A stretch of DNA of 19,166 nt from an uncultured Pseudomonadota bacterium (lineage in GTDB: Bacteria > Myxococcota_A > UBA9042 > CAIXZC01): positions 1-19,166 of the forward strand of contig CALGBT010000885.1 of NCBI GenBank assembly GCA_937884235.1, written 5' to 3'. The first letter of the stretch is position 1, and every line of letters starts with the position of its first letter. This document shows, one piece after another, positions 9,801 to 15,091 of the stretch. Under the pieces are notes generated by a model. The model had not been told where the DNA came from. It worked only from the letters and a program-made list of their open reading frames with translations, and did no database searches. Both the position numbers and the translations under genes were made by a program.

Positions 9801-12800
9801 TCGCAGCCTTCGTTGAGCATCCCGTCGCAATCCTCGTCCACGAGATTACCACAGACTTCCTCGCCGGGAGCACCCGGCTGACATACCTGGGGCGCACCGG
9901 CCACACAGTTATTCACCGTCGCCTTGCAGGCACCAACGCCGCAAGTTGTGGTCCCCAGATCATTATCCACGACACCATCGCAGTCGTTGTCGAGGTTGTC
10001 ACAGACCTCGGCGAAGGAATCGCCGGGAACGCAACTCAGCACCTGTCCGTCGACGCAGTTCTCCGCAGTGGCCTGGCAGACACCCTGTCCACAAGTAGTC
10101 GTACCAAGATCCTCATCAACAGCACCGTCGCAGTCATTGTCAACCAGATCGCACGCTTCCTCCACCGGCGCACCGGGGACGCAACCCTGCACTTCACCGT
10201 CAATGCAGTTATCCACCGTTGCTGTGCAAGCGCCAACGCCACAAGTGGTGGTGCCCAGGTCCTCATCGACGGTACCGTCGCAGTCGTTGTCAATCAGGTC
10301 ACATATCTCGGTTCCGGAAGCACCGGGGACACAGCTTTGCACCACCCCGTCAACGCAGTTGTCTACCGTCGCTACGCACGCCCCAACACCGCAGGTCGTG
10401 GTGCCCAATTCTTCATCAACCGCGCCATCGCAGTCGTTATCAATCAGGTCACAGACCTCGTCCAAAGCCTCACCGGGCACACAACTCTGCACTACGCCGG
10501 CAACACAGTTGTCTACCGTCGCTTCGCAAGCGCCAACGCCGCAACTCGTCGTGCCCAGGTCTTCGTCCACCGCACCGTCGCAGTCGTTGTCAACCAGGTC
10601 ACAGACTTCGCCTGAAGCCACACCAGGCACACAACTCTGCACCGCACCAGCGACGCAGTTGTCCACCGTCGCGGTGCAGGCACCAGTACCACAGGTCGTG
10701 GTGCCCAGGTCCTCGTCCACCGCACCGTCACAGTCGTTGTCGACGAGGTCACAAGTTTCATCTCCGGCCGTGCCAGGCACACAGGTCTGCACTTCGCCGG
10801 CTACGCAATTGTCAACGGTGGCAACACAAGCCCCAACGCCACAGATCGTGGTGCCCAGGTCTTCATCCACCGCACCGTCACAGTCATTGTCGACGAGGTC
10901 ACAGGTTTCATCTCCGGCCGCGCCAGGCACACAGGTCTGCACTTCGCCGGCTACGCAATTGTCAACGGTGGCAACACAAGCCCCAACGCCACAGGTCGTG
11001 GTGCCCAGGTCTTCGTCCACTGCACCGTCGCAGTCGTTATCAACCAGGTCGCAGGTCTCCTCTCCGGCCGCGCCAGGCACACAGGTCTGCACTTCGCCGG
11101 CCACACAATTATCAACAGTGGCCACACAAGCCCCAATGCCGCAGGTCGTGGCACCAAGTTCTTCGTCTACCGCACCGTCGCAATCATTGTCGATGCCATC
11201 GCAAATCTCGGCTCCCGGCGCGCCGGGAACACAAGTTTGCGGGTGGCCGTTAACGCAGTTCTCGACAGTTGCCACACAGGCACCAGTCCCGCAAGTAGTG
11301 GTGCCAAGATCCTCATCCGCGACCCCATCACAGTCATTGTCCATGCCGTCACAGATCTCGTCTCCAGGGTTACCCGGGTCACAGGACTGAATCTGCCCGT
11401 CAACGCAGAACTCCACGGTCATGGCGCAAACACCGGTACCACAAGAGGTGGTCCCCAGGCCTTCGTCAACGGAGCCATCACAGTCATTGTCCACCAGGTC
11501 GCAAACTTCGTCCACAGGGGTACCCGGCTGGCAACTCTCCGGCCGACCACCGATGCAGTTGTCGGTGGTCACTTCGCAAGCTCCAACACCGCAGGTCGAG
11601 GTCCCCAACCCTTCATCAATGGCACCATCGCAGTCGTTATCGGCACCATCACAGACCTCCACAATGTTCGAGGGGAAGTCATTTACACATTCGTAGAGAG
11701 GCTGGTTGCAACCAGCAGGATCGCGACAGATGGAAGGCGGATGACACTCGAAGTGCCCATTGGAGCACAGGTCGGAGTCAGCACTGTCGCAGGCCTGGCC
11801 CAGGAGCGGGAAGTCCTCGTCAGTCTCACCATCGCAATCATTGTCCTGCCCATCGCAAAGCCCGGTGATGTCAGGATTCGACTCATTGACGCATTCCACC
11901 GCTGAGCCATCTGCCGCACAGGTGAATGTGCCGGTCTCGCATTTGTCGCCGTCATCCCCATCACAGGGGTCGCCCACCGTGAAGTCTTCATCGGTAGAAC
12001 CGTCGCAGTCGTCGTCCTCACCATTGCAGATGTCAGCGATGTCGGTCACTGACTCGTTCACGCATTCCACACTCCAGCCATCATCACCACAGCTCCAGGT
12101 GCCATTCTTGCACTGGTCGCCGTCGTCGCCGTCGCAAGCTTCGTCAACCGGGAAGTCCTCGTCGGTCTCGTCGTCACAGTCATCGTCGATGCCGTTGCAC
12201 TTCTCGACGTTGCACTTGAAGTAGCCGAAGTCCGCCTCGAGCATGTCCTCTTCGGGAGCCAACTCGTAGGGGAAAGGCTCGTTGTTGGTGGTCAGGACGT
12301 GGGCCCCGGGCGGCAATGTACTTTCGTCCACTTCGACCCGGTACTTGCCGGGGGGCAGCTCGTCAAAGAGATACCAGCCATTCTCGTCGGTGATCTCCGT
12401 GGAGACCTGGGAATCGTAAGTGCCGTCTCCGTTGGAGTCGAGCCAGAGCGCTAGAGTAACATTGGGGATACCAGTCTCGTCGTTGTCCTGAACGCCATCT
12501 CGATTGGCGTCGAGCCAGACGTAGTCACCAATGGAACCGGTTTCGTAGTTGCCAAACGAAACCTTCGTTTCCTTGCCAGTAAGCACGCCCACTGTAAACG
12601 CTACGGGGGTCGAATTTGTCCAGCCGGGCTTCACCGTCTCCCAGACATTGTAGTGGCCGATGGGCAGAGTATCTTCCACGACATTGCCGTTGGCATCGGT
12701 GAGGCGATTGAAGGTCGAACCGAAGGGATCGGTGAAACTGAGCTTCCACATGGGAATGCCCGGCTCGCCATGGTCACGCACGCCATTGGCGTTCAAGTCG

Positions 12801-13306
12801 TGCCACTTGCTCAGCTTGAGGGAACCGGTGGCCTGGCAGACATAGAAGGTCACTGCACCTTCCGCCTCCCACTTATCACCGCCCTCAACCGAGAAGAACT
12901 GGATCCGGATCTCGTAGCGACCGAGCTGCGCCGCGGCGGGAGCCAGCCACGAGTTGAAGTCAACCACCGGGCTGGCCTGCGGCCAGGTCGCCGACTCGTC
13001 GGAGTAGGCGCACATCGACCAGGCGGCTGGCAGCGTCGTCGTCCACCCGATGAGATCGTGGAAGACGCAGTAGAGGATGTCGCCATCAGGGTCAAGGAGC
13101 ACTTCGATGTAGTGGTCAGGCGTGCTGCCAAACTGGATCTCCCAGTCAAACTGCTCGACATCTGTCCCATCGTTGAGCACACAATCTGGCGGCACAGGCG
13201 AGCGATTGACGCCGATTCCCAGTGCATAGACTGGCGATGCAACCATCACAATCAGCACCGTAAGCCACCATAGCCAACTCTTGCGATTCCCTGTCTGCCC
13301 CTTCAT
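833..13306 (-). CDS. Giant secreted MopE-repeat/thioester-domain-like protein, 4157 aa
   Basis: Probable exported surface or extracellular protein. The start is well supported by AAGGAGGG (complement of 13311-13318) and a signal peptide with cleavage near SPVYA/LG at residue 28. Domains in order (approximate residues): conserved N-terminal domain 29-160; two SdrD_B-like domains 161-256 and 257-366, the second with DYVWLDANRDG; MopE-like repeats 368-1171; LTD/DUF11-like module 1172-1470; repeats to 1641; TED-like modules 1642-1832, 2028-2219, 2315-2505 and 2602-2792 separated by pairs or quartets of repeats; repeats to about 2930; unassigned domain 2930-3173; repeats 3174-3530; second LTD/DUF11-like module 3531-3831; DUF4215-like repeat about 3876-3906; LruC/DUF4842-like end 3920-4157 (YEDL, NDWDYND). 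The typical repeat is about 50 residues, CDxxDNDCDGxxDExLG plus six further Cys. The Asp pattern suggests Ca2+ binding and the Cys suggest disulfides. Each TED-like module keeps YCVD and VQRAIW. There is no LPXTG, PEP-CTERM or MYXO-CTERM tail, so the anchoring is unknown. A role as an adhesin or stalk is inferred. Confidence 0.95.
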   Translation of the reverse strand: MKGQTGNRKSWLWWLTVLIVMVASPVYALGIGVNRSPVPPDCVLNDGTDVEQFDWEIQFGSTPDHYIEVLLDPDGDILYCVFHDLIGWTTTLPAAWSMCAYSDESATWPQASPVVDFNSWLAPAAAQLGRYEIRIQFFSVEGGDKWEAEGAVTFYVCQATGSLKLSKWHDLNANGVRDHGEPGIPMWKLSFTDPFGSTFNRLTDANGNVVEDTLPIGHYNVWETVKPGWTNSTPVAFTVGVLTGKETKVSFGNYETGSIGDYVWLDANRDGVQDNDETGIPNVTLALWLDSNGDGTYDSQVSTEITDENGWYLFDELPPGKYRVEVDESTLPPGAHVLTTNNEPFPYELAPEEDMLEADFGYFKCNVEKCNGIDDDCDDETDEDFPVDEACDGDDGDQCKNGTWSCGDDGWSVECVNESVTDIADICNGEDDDCDGSTDEDFTVGDPCDGDDGDKCETGTFTCAADGSAVECVNESNPDITGLCDGQDNDCDGETDEDFPLLGQACDSADSDLCSNGHFECHPPSICRDPAGCNQPLYECVNDFPSNIVEVCDGADNDCDGAIDEGLGTSTCGVGACEVTTDNCIGGRPESCQPGTPVDEVCDLVDNDCDGSVDEGLGTTSCGTGVCAMTVEFCVDGQIQSCDPGNPGDEICDGMDNDCDGVADEDLGTTTCGTGACVATVENCVNGHPQTCVPGAPGAEICDGIDNDCDGAVDEELGATTCGIGACVATVDNCVAGEVQTCVPGAAGEETCDLVDNDCDGAVDEDLGTTTCGVGACVATVDNCVAGEVQTCVPGAAGDETCDLVDNDCDGAVDEDLGTTICGVGACVATVDNCVAGEVQTCVPGTAGDETCDLVDNDCDGAVDEDLGTTTCGTGACTATVDNCVAGAVQSCVPGVASGEVCDLVDNDCDGAVDEDLGTTSCGVGACEATVDNCVAGVVQSCVPGEALDEVCDLIDNDCDGAVDEELGTTTCGVGACVATVDNCVDGVVQSCVPGASGTEICDLIDNDCDGTVDEDLGTTTCGVGACTATVDNCIDGEVQGCVPGAPVEEACDLVDNDCDGAVDEDLGTTTCGQGVCQATAENCVDGQVLSCVPGDSFAEVCDNLDNDCDGVVDNDLGTTTCGVGACKATVNNCVAGAPQVCQPGAPGEEVCGNLVDEDCDGMLNEGCDSGDDCELPDGCVGLSEAFARGWIMTDVSGSSNSSVDIYNFGSAPVCLDEFLLLLSDPTQSLSTDVDTADGQAIEIAPGGKVTLQYGPWTFPNGSYQAQLNQPPWWCVEDGQYTTDGAAFAFYGEATPAAIVALIADETDLDNDGKEDHVDWAGSLGTQTVYNIWAYQSSHSMLTAGKVALAGDPGTVNVVLTSHNIGALPGLGTLADTLPEGYSAGNFSVEPDGMAVNPDGSTTLFWGIELAGYEDMPGTDGSTVFDVTEISYDLYPALDANGARLELPKATMTFVDGEAEQVNVSASVFAINVDVDGDGFPACEDCIDSDALSFPGGVERCDGLDNDCDDAVDEDFSDLGDGCDDGIGECNRAGEMVCAADGLGTECNAVPGEPVDEVCDLLDNDCDELVDEELGSTTCGVGACVASVENCINGEVQTCVPGDPTDELCDLIDNDCDGELDEDLGTTTCGVGECEVTIDNCGDGSADLVAFAAGLPAQVQKIVSHPGTGFGAPSYYDVQILGQSILAGTYDAYCVDTDTYITPGATYTANVYSSYDAIPEGLMEFPENLDLVNYIINQGYVGTLSQGGSVFTYGDVQRAIWTLIDDGLVTNGLGTWSQARVDEILADALAEGEGFEPDCDQYIGVILDPIGDNQLTIAQVTMALVAGSCNPNQECVPGEPSEEICDGLDNDCDGEVDEDLGTTTCGIGACEATTDNCVGGVVQSCAPGAPADEICDLIDNDCDGSVDEDLGISSCGVGTCQASVENCIDGQVQSCVAGDPSEELCDGLDNDCDGDVDEGLGSTTCGVGSCEATVENCVDGQVQTCVPGDPIEELCDFADNDCDGQIDNDLGTTTCGVGECEVTIENCGEGSADLLAFAAGLPTQVQKIISHPGTGFGAPSYYDVKILGESILAGTYDSYCVDTDTYITPGTTYTANVYSSYDAIPDGLMEFPENLDLVNYILNQDYVGTPSQDGSLFTYGDVQRAIWTLIDDGLVTNGLGAWSQARVDEILADALAEGEGFEPDCDQYIGVILDPVGNNQLTIAQVTMALIPGSCDPNQECVPGEPSEEICDGLDNDCDGEIDEGLGSTTCGVGECVNTIENCVAGQVQSCDPFLGAGDETCDLLDNDCDGEIDEELGTTTCGVGECEVTIDNCGDGGSDLVAFAAGLPAQVQKIISHPGTGFGAPSYYDVKILGESILAGTYDAYCVDTDTYITPGATYTVNVYSSYDVIPDGLMEFPENLDLVNYILNQGYVGTPSQGGSVFTYGDVQRAIWTLIDDGLLTNGLGAWSQARVDEILADALAEGEGFEPDCDQYIGVILDPVGNNQLTIAQVTMALIPGSCDPNQECVPGEPSEEICDGLDNDCDGEIDEGLGSTTCGVGECVNTIENCVAGQVQSCDPFLGAGDETCDLLDNDCDGEIDEELGTTTCGVGECEVTIDNCGDGGSDLVAFAAGLPAQVQKIISHPGTGFGAPSYYDVKILGESILAGTYDAYCVDTDTYITPGATYTVNVYSSYDVIPDGLMEFPENLDLVNYILNQGYVGTPSQGGSVFTYGDVQRAIWTLIDDGLLTNGLGAWSQARVDEILADALAEGEGFEPDCDQYIGVILDPVGNNQLTIAQVTMALVPGSCNPNQECVPGTPTDEICDGLDNDCDGEIDEDLGTASCGIGACTATVDYCVDGVVQTCIPGNPVDEACDLADNDCDGQVDEGLGTTTCGVGECENTVDYCVDGQVQSCVPGDAATEICDAQDNDCDGSIDEGFNLGESCSTGGCGGENLEVWAVSDEDEPLIVATADAVLTGSTLACNFEHSYDGMAEYKEFFIDTVLTINDDFAPSLLYAYGAYDGADWTGMDDTLDDMVADGDVGSYDMWDVSAGTPLDLQPGDLDGVDVVILDAAPDTAANHFVVTDGSKQVLRDFQDGGGKLIVSAYIFVYWKNYTSYGYELQNEDMADLVGNVLPDITKAAWPTATTLEASPHGAGETLVTLIGAEPWHKKPADPFFHEFWVLDASPVVSACYSEGEYVCAADGTAECNAEVILPGEELCGDKIDNDCDCEADEGFDNVGNACSAGVGACLVAGEIVCSADGLGEVCGAVAGEPTDEICDGIDNDCDGSVDEGLGTTTCGVGTCLVTIESCVAGVPQVCQPGAPTDEVCDGADNDCDGSTDEDLGTTTCGVGACQATVEYCVGGQVSVCTPGDPSGEVCDLVDNDCDGSTDEGLGVTTCGQGVCQVTVVNCVAGELQSCEAATPSSELCDGLDNDCDGLEDEGLGTSTCGAGACKVTVQNCVNGAWQVCTAGTPGTEVCDGIDNDCDGVVDEGLGTLSCGAGACENSVQACVNGQTQQCTPGTPGAELCGDLTDNDCDGSIDEGCDANDDCELPAGCVSLAEAFARDWIAIDTPSYDSSAVTIHNLGPVEVCLDEHLLFISDPTQSMTNGTKKANGQAMKIAAGGKINLQYGPWTFPNGYYQPYLNHPSWWCVEYGQLSTKNTLFGYYGEQAPEMVQYYLDNKTDTDGDGKEDHVDWGGSYGTKTLYNIWGYQNSHGVLTAGKVAGAAGPGTIAVALTSHNLGAFSAQGVLVDTIPAGYWVENFSLDPDGWVDNNDGTVTVFWNIDLEGYEDKAGWNDTTVFDVIEISYDLHADWDEDGKRIELPRAQINFNDGQHERTSKSALVIAINVDVDGDGFGGCQDCDNGDQDVYPGADEVCDGADNDCDGNVDEGCPVCGNGIIEDGEICDDGDENDDVMYACQTDCTLSIMWPTSGQTTIAYEDLPQYGGNDWDYNDWIIELEVEYIFNADGVKQIRFYADPWARGAAYHHSQGIAIAMGTYTSTGTYQVKHYNTAWEKTGEDAEVTFGAAEDIAITMFADTWETLPPNSVNGDTGVWSFDANTEIGYGTVLGPKVGVEFHFDTALPMEPAQLLNTAPGTHCENMPYDLYLLVNNTGEYIANGDTRMLCVPDYWDWPSEKQSIWNVYDGITPANGGPIFDDGWYLAAPIGSTWYAGQ
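1815..2716 (-). repeat. LTD/DUF11-like module, copy 2
   Basis: Encodes residues about 3531-3831. It is collinear with copy 1 at 8895-9793, sharing DDCELP, EAFARxWI, SDPTQS, LQYGPWTFPNG, DGKEDHVDW, YNIW and INVDVDGDG. The DNA has diverged clearly, so this is an old duplication compared with the 861-bp one. Its two copies bracket the TED-like region and the unassigned middle domain. Confidence 0.6.
3786..4520 (-). other. Unassigned domain inserted in the giant protein
   Basis: Encodes residues about 2930-3173, inserted between two MopE-like repeats. It contains GVDVVILDAAPDTA, a Gly-rich turn GGGKLIVSAYIF and acidic stretches. The strand-turn pattern resembles an alpha/beta (flavodoxin- or GATase-like) fold seen in DUF4350/ThuA-type proteins, but I see no catalytic signature. 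Function unknown. Confidence 0.35.
4930..8383 (-). other. Segment encoding four thioester-domain-like modules
   Basis: Four modules of about 190 residues lie at roughly 7810-8383, 6652-7225, 5791-6364 and 4930-5503. Each runs from FAAGLP through an invariant YCVDTDTY, then NLDLVNYI, then DVQRAIWTLIDDG, to a closing Cys. Cys in [YFL]C-hydrophobic and Gln in hydrophobic-QxA-hydrophobic-W are the signature of thioester domains (TED, PF08341), in which they form an internal Cys-Gln thioester. The Cys-Gln distance is 63 residues, close to what I recall for actinobacterial members and shorter than the streptococcal ones. Both key residues are intact in all four. The family call rests on motif reading, not on a profile search. 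Confidence 0.65.
4998..6739. repeat. 861-bp tandem duplication inside the giant gene
   Basis: Positions 4998-5878 match 5859-6739 at an offset of 861 bp, with no mismatch found in the lines I compared. The run breaks at 4997/5858 (c/a) and 5879/6740 (g/a). The unit is 287 codons: one TED-like module plus two MopE-like repeats. The frame is kept. Identity at synonymous sites points to recent duplication or gene conversion, whereas the flanking TED-like copies have diverged at many third positions. Confidence 0.9.
8895..9793 (-). repeat. LTD/DUF11-like module, copy 1
   Basis: Encodes residues about 1172-1470. It starts with DDCELPDGCV, has an Ig-like first half (hydrophobic strands, GGKVTLQYGPWTFPNG) and a DUF11-like second half (DTLPEGY, LFWGIEL, EISYDL). 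It ends in INVDVDGDG leading into a canonical MopE repeat. A homologous module lies at 1815-2716. The domain names are inferred from fold-like patterns. Confidence 0.6.
9794..12205 (-). repeat. Coding array of MopE-like repeats, ~150-bp period
   Basis: Encodes residues 368-1171, about 16 consecutive repeats with CDxxDNDCDG cores. The first three units are longer and divergent. From about 11660 leftward the period settles at 150 bp (50 residues). Neighbouring units near 10770-11080 are almost identical in DNA, including third positions, which indicates recent unit duplication or conversion. The consensus resembles the Cu-binding_MopE family (PF11617, 'putative metal-binding motif'); Ca2+ binding by the DNDCDGxxDE loop is an inference. 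Confidence 0.85.
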
Positions 13307-13371
13307 TGTGCCCTCCTTCAGCCCTAGTGTGTCCTACTGTCTCACATTCACAGTCCGGTCCCACGCGGGGT

Positions 13372-13401
13372 AGAGTAACAAGCGCAGGCAGGCCTGATCA
13401 A
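13372..13401 (-). promoter_or_regulatory. Possible sigma70-like promoter of the giant gene
   Basis: On the minus strand TTGATC (13396-13401) is followed after 18 nt by TACTCT (13372-13377), with TGT just before it as in an extended -10. The match is only moderate (4/6 and 3/6). It would give a leader of roughly 60 nt. Confidence 0.25.
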
Positions 13402-13597
13402 TGGCGACTGGCAGAATCCTGAAGAATAGTTTCTTGACCCACATCCATGGCACCTCAGGCGGCACAGTCACCGGCCAAACCACCCAAACCACACAAGAAC
13501 CAGTGCCCGTGCGGTTTTGCAGCACCCAAACCATGGAAACTTTGACGAAACGGGGGCTCGACGCCCCACACCTGACGCGTGCGCTGCTGGATCCACG

Positions 13598-13613
13598 GTG
13601 ACATCATGTCACA
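13598..13613 (-). promoter_or_regulatory. Shared dyad-like upstream element, copy 2
   Basis: GTGACATCATGTCACA contains a perfect inverted repeat, GTGACA and TGTCAC around TCA. It lies 292 bp upstream of the giant gene's start codon. The copy at 558-573 differs by one base and sits 295 bp upstream of the paralogous gene. It is a candidate binding site for a common regulator. Confidence 0.4.
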
Positions 13614-13636
13614 GCCGGGGCGCACCATTTAAGCTG

Positions 13637-13648
13637 CCCCCCCCCCCC
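13637..13648. repeat. Homopolymeric C12 tract
   Basis: Twelve consecutive C on the plus strand, in the non-coding region between comF and the giant gene, about 330 bp upstream of the latter. Tracts of this length are prone to slippage. No gene is interrupted by it. Confidence 0.9.
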
Positions 13649-13718
13649 ACATATGCACAAGATCACCTATCGGCGAGCCGAAATTCCTACTGTGTTTTTC
13701 CATATTCAGCTCGTTTGA

Positions 13719-14432
13719 CTATCGAGCGCGAGCCAGTGATACCACCGAGATCTCACTGGCCCCAGCACTTCGTAAGGCGGCTGCGCAATTCTGCACGGTG
13801 GCCCCGGTGGTAACGACATCGTCCACCAGCAGAATGCGCCGCCCCTCCACTCGCCTGGAACCCGTCGCCCGGAAGGACCCCGCCAACTCGGCGAAACGCT
13901 CTTCTCGGGTGCGGCCTTTCTGGCTGCCGGTGTCGCGCACTCGGCGCAACATCTCTCGCAACGGGACGTTGGCGGCACGGGCGACGACCTTCGCCAGCAG
14001 CCGGGCCTGATTGTAACCCCGCTGCCGGGCCCGGCGGGGATGGAGGGGAACGGGAACCACCAGGTCGACCGTGGGAAGCCTGACTTCTCCGGCGTTGAGC
14101 AGCATCTGCCCCAGGCGGGCTCCGTACTCAGCATGACCGCCGTGTTTGAAGGCGATAATCGCGTCGGCCAGAGGGCCGCCGTAGAAGAAGGCTGACTGCA
14201 GGCGGTCGTACGGCGGCGGCCGAGCCACACATCCGAGGCAGAGACGGGGGTCCTCGGGCCGCCCCTCCAGCGGCCGCCCACACTGCCCGCACCAAGGCCG
14301 TTGGAGAGGCCACAGGCCTTGCGCACAAACCCAGCAGAACGCAACCCCCGGGTCCCGACAGAGCACCCCACACCCCATGCAACGGGAAGGGAAGAACGCC
14401 TCTTCAAGCCGCAGCATTGCCGTCTCCAACAT
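13719..14432 (-). CDS. comF: ComF family phosphoribosyltransferase-like protein
   Basis: A 237-residue cytoplasmic protein, normal length for the ComF/GntX family, which is tied to DNA uptake in naturally competent bacteria and is widespread outside them. The N-terminus carries Cys pairs typical of the family's zinc-binding double-zinc-ribbon region: C18/C21, C33/C36, C48/C51 and C65/C68. The C-terminal part is a type I PRTase domain with RGYNQARLLA near 138-147 and the PRPP-binding loop VDDVVTTGAT at 203-212. The start is fixed by GGAGGTGA 4 nt before the ATG. It is transcribed away from the downstream operon (227-bp divergent spacer) and toward the giant gene, from which it is separated by 412 bp. 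No other competence gene is in view. Confidence 0.95.
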   Translation of the reverse strand: MLETAMLRLEEAFFPSRCMGCGVLCRDPGVAFCWVCAQGLWPLQRPWCGQCGRPLEGRPEDPRLCLGCVARPPPYDRLQSAFFYGGPLADAIIAFKHGGHAEYGARLGQMLLNAGEVRLPTVDLVVPVPLHPRRARQRGYNQARLLAKVVARAANVPLREMLRRVRDTGSQKGRTREERFAELAGSFRATGSRRVEGRRILLVDDVVTTGATVQNCAAALRSAGASEISVVSLARAR

Positions 14433-14659
14433 TTGCTCACCTCCATTCTCTATATCGGGAGTTTCGGGGCGATCGACACGAAAAATGTCTGGTGAGTGGG
14501 GATGGGTGGGGCGCGGAGGTCGTTCGACTACGCTGTGCTCCGCTCACGATGACACTCTGGCGGCACCGCGCAATTGCCTCAGGTACAGCCCCCGTTGTTG
14601 CCAGAACCCCGGTTTGCTGTTATTTGTCTATACAGATCAGGTTGCGAGGTAGGGGAGTC

Positions 14660-15091
14660 ATGGGAGCAGTCAAGAAATTCGTAGCGCGTCACCGCTTCGT
14701 CATGGCCTTCGCCACCCTGGCTGCGGTCCTGCTGGCAACAATCGTTGAGGTGGTGGCAGTGGTCGGTGCCGGAGTGGCTGACTGGTACATGCACCTGGCG
14801 ATGTGGGCATTGCTCCTCACCTACTTCGTGCTCACAACCTGGATGGTAGCCACCCATCGCCGCATACGCAGTTGGCTCAACGTCGTCATTCTGGAGTTTC
14901 TCTCGGTGTTCTGGATCTGGATTCTCTACTCCAAAATCCCCGCCGAGAAGATGGTTGTCGCCGACCAACTCACCTTGCGGGAGCCACTCTACATCCTGTG
15001 GGTTCCCATCTTTCTCCTGGGATTGGCCGCGCTGGCTCTGCCCTTCACCACCCTGGGCGGGAGCCGCCGGCGGGAGCAGGAGAATGGCTGA
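14660..15091 (+). CDS. Small four-helix membrane protein, function unknown
   Basis: A 143-residue integral membrane protein I do not recognise. Hydrophobic segments lie at about 13-37, 43-64, 73-91 and 108-128, with a basic N-terminus (KKF, RHR) and a charged C-terminal tail (SRRREQENG). The chosen ATG follows GAGGTAGGGGAG. An upstream in-frame ATG at 14417 would overlap the divergent comF start and has no hydrophobic or conserved content, so it is rejected. The stop overlaps the start of the next gene by 8 bp, so the two are probably translationally coupled. The context suggests a role with the surface amylase or the kinase, but nothing in the protein says which. Confidence 0.8.
   Translation: MGAVKKFVARHRFVMAFATLAAVLLATIVEVVAVVGAGVADWYMHLAMWALLLTYFVLTTWMVATHRRIRSWLNVVILEFLSVFWIWILYSKIPAEKMVVADQLTLREPLYILWVPIFLLGLAALALPFTTLGGSRRREQENG

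Larger units (their letters stand above)
13307..13718. other. Intergenic region upstream of the giant gene
   Basis: It holds no credible gene. From the giant gene outward it contains the ribosome-binding site (13311-13318), a weak sigma70-like pair at 13372-13401, a dyad at 13598-13613, and a run of 12 C at 13637-13648. The comF stop codon is at 13719-13721. I see no convincing terminator for comF. Confidence 0.6.

Noticed and set aside
7154..11390. Other long plus-strand ORFs (7154-8842 and 9924-11390)
   Set aside because: They are antisense shadows of the MopE-like and TED-like repeats; their apparent repeats are only the reverse reading of the 150-bp units.
9794..11660. Regular 150-bp repeats considered as a CRISPR or satellite array
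   Set aside because: The period is a multiple of 3 inside one open frame, the units encode the conserved Cys/Asp motif throughout, and there are no unique spacers.
13518..13533. Sigma54-type -24/-12 promoter for the giant gene
   Set aside because: On the minus strand GG and GC have the right 10-nt spacing, but the rest of the consensus is poor and the corresponding place before the paralogue has wrong spacing.
13401..13813. Short plus-strand ORFs upstream of the giant gene
   Set aside because: One overlaps the comF coding region and reads through the C12 tract; neither has family features or a convincing start.
14417..14659. Upstream extension of the four-helix membrane protein
   Set aside because: The extension overlaps the divergent comF start and looks non-coding; the ATG at 14660 has a purine-rich ribosome-binding site and begins just before the first membrane helix.
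14955..15083. Upstream extension of the GH13 gene
   Set aside because: It lies wholly inside the preceding gene in another frame and would bury the lipoprotein signal peptide.
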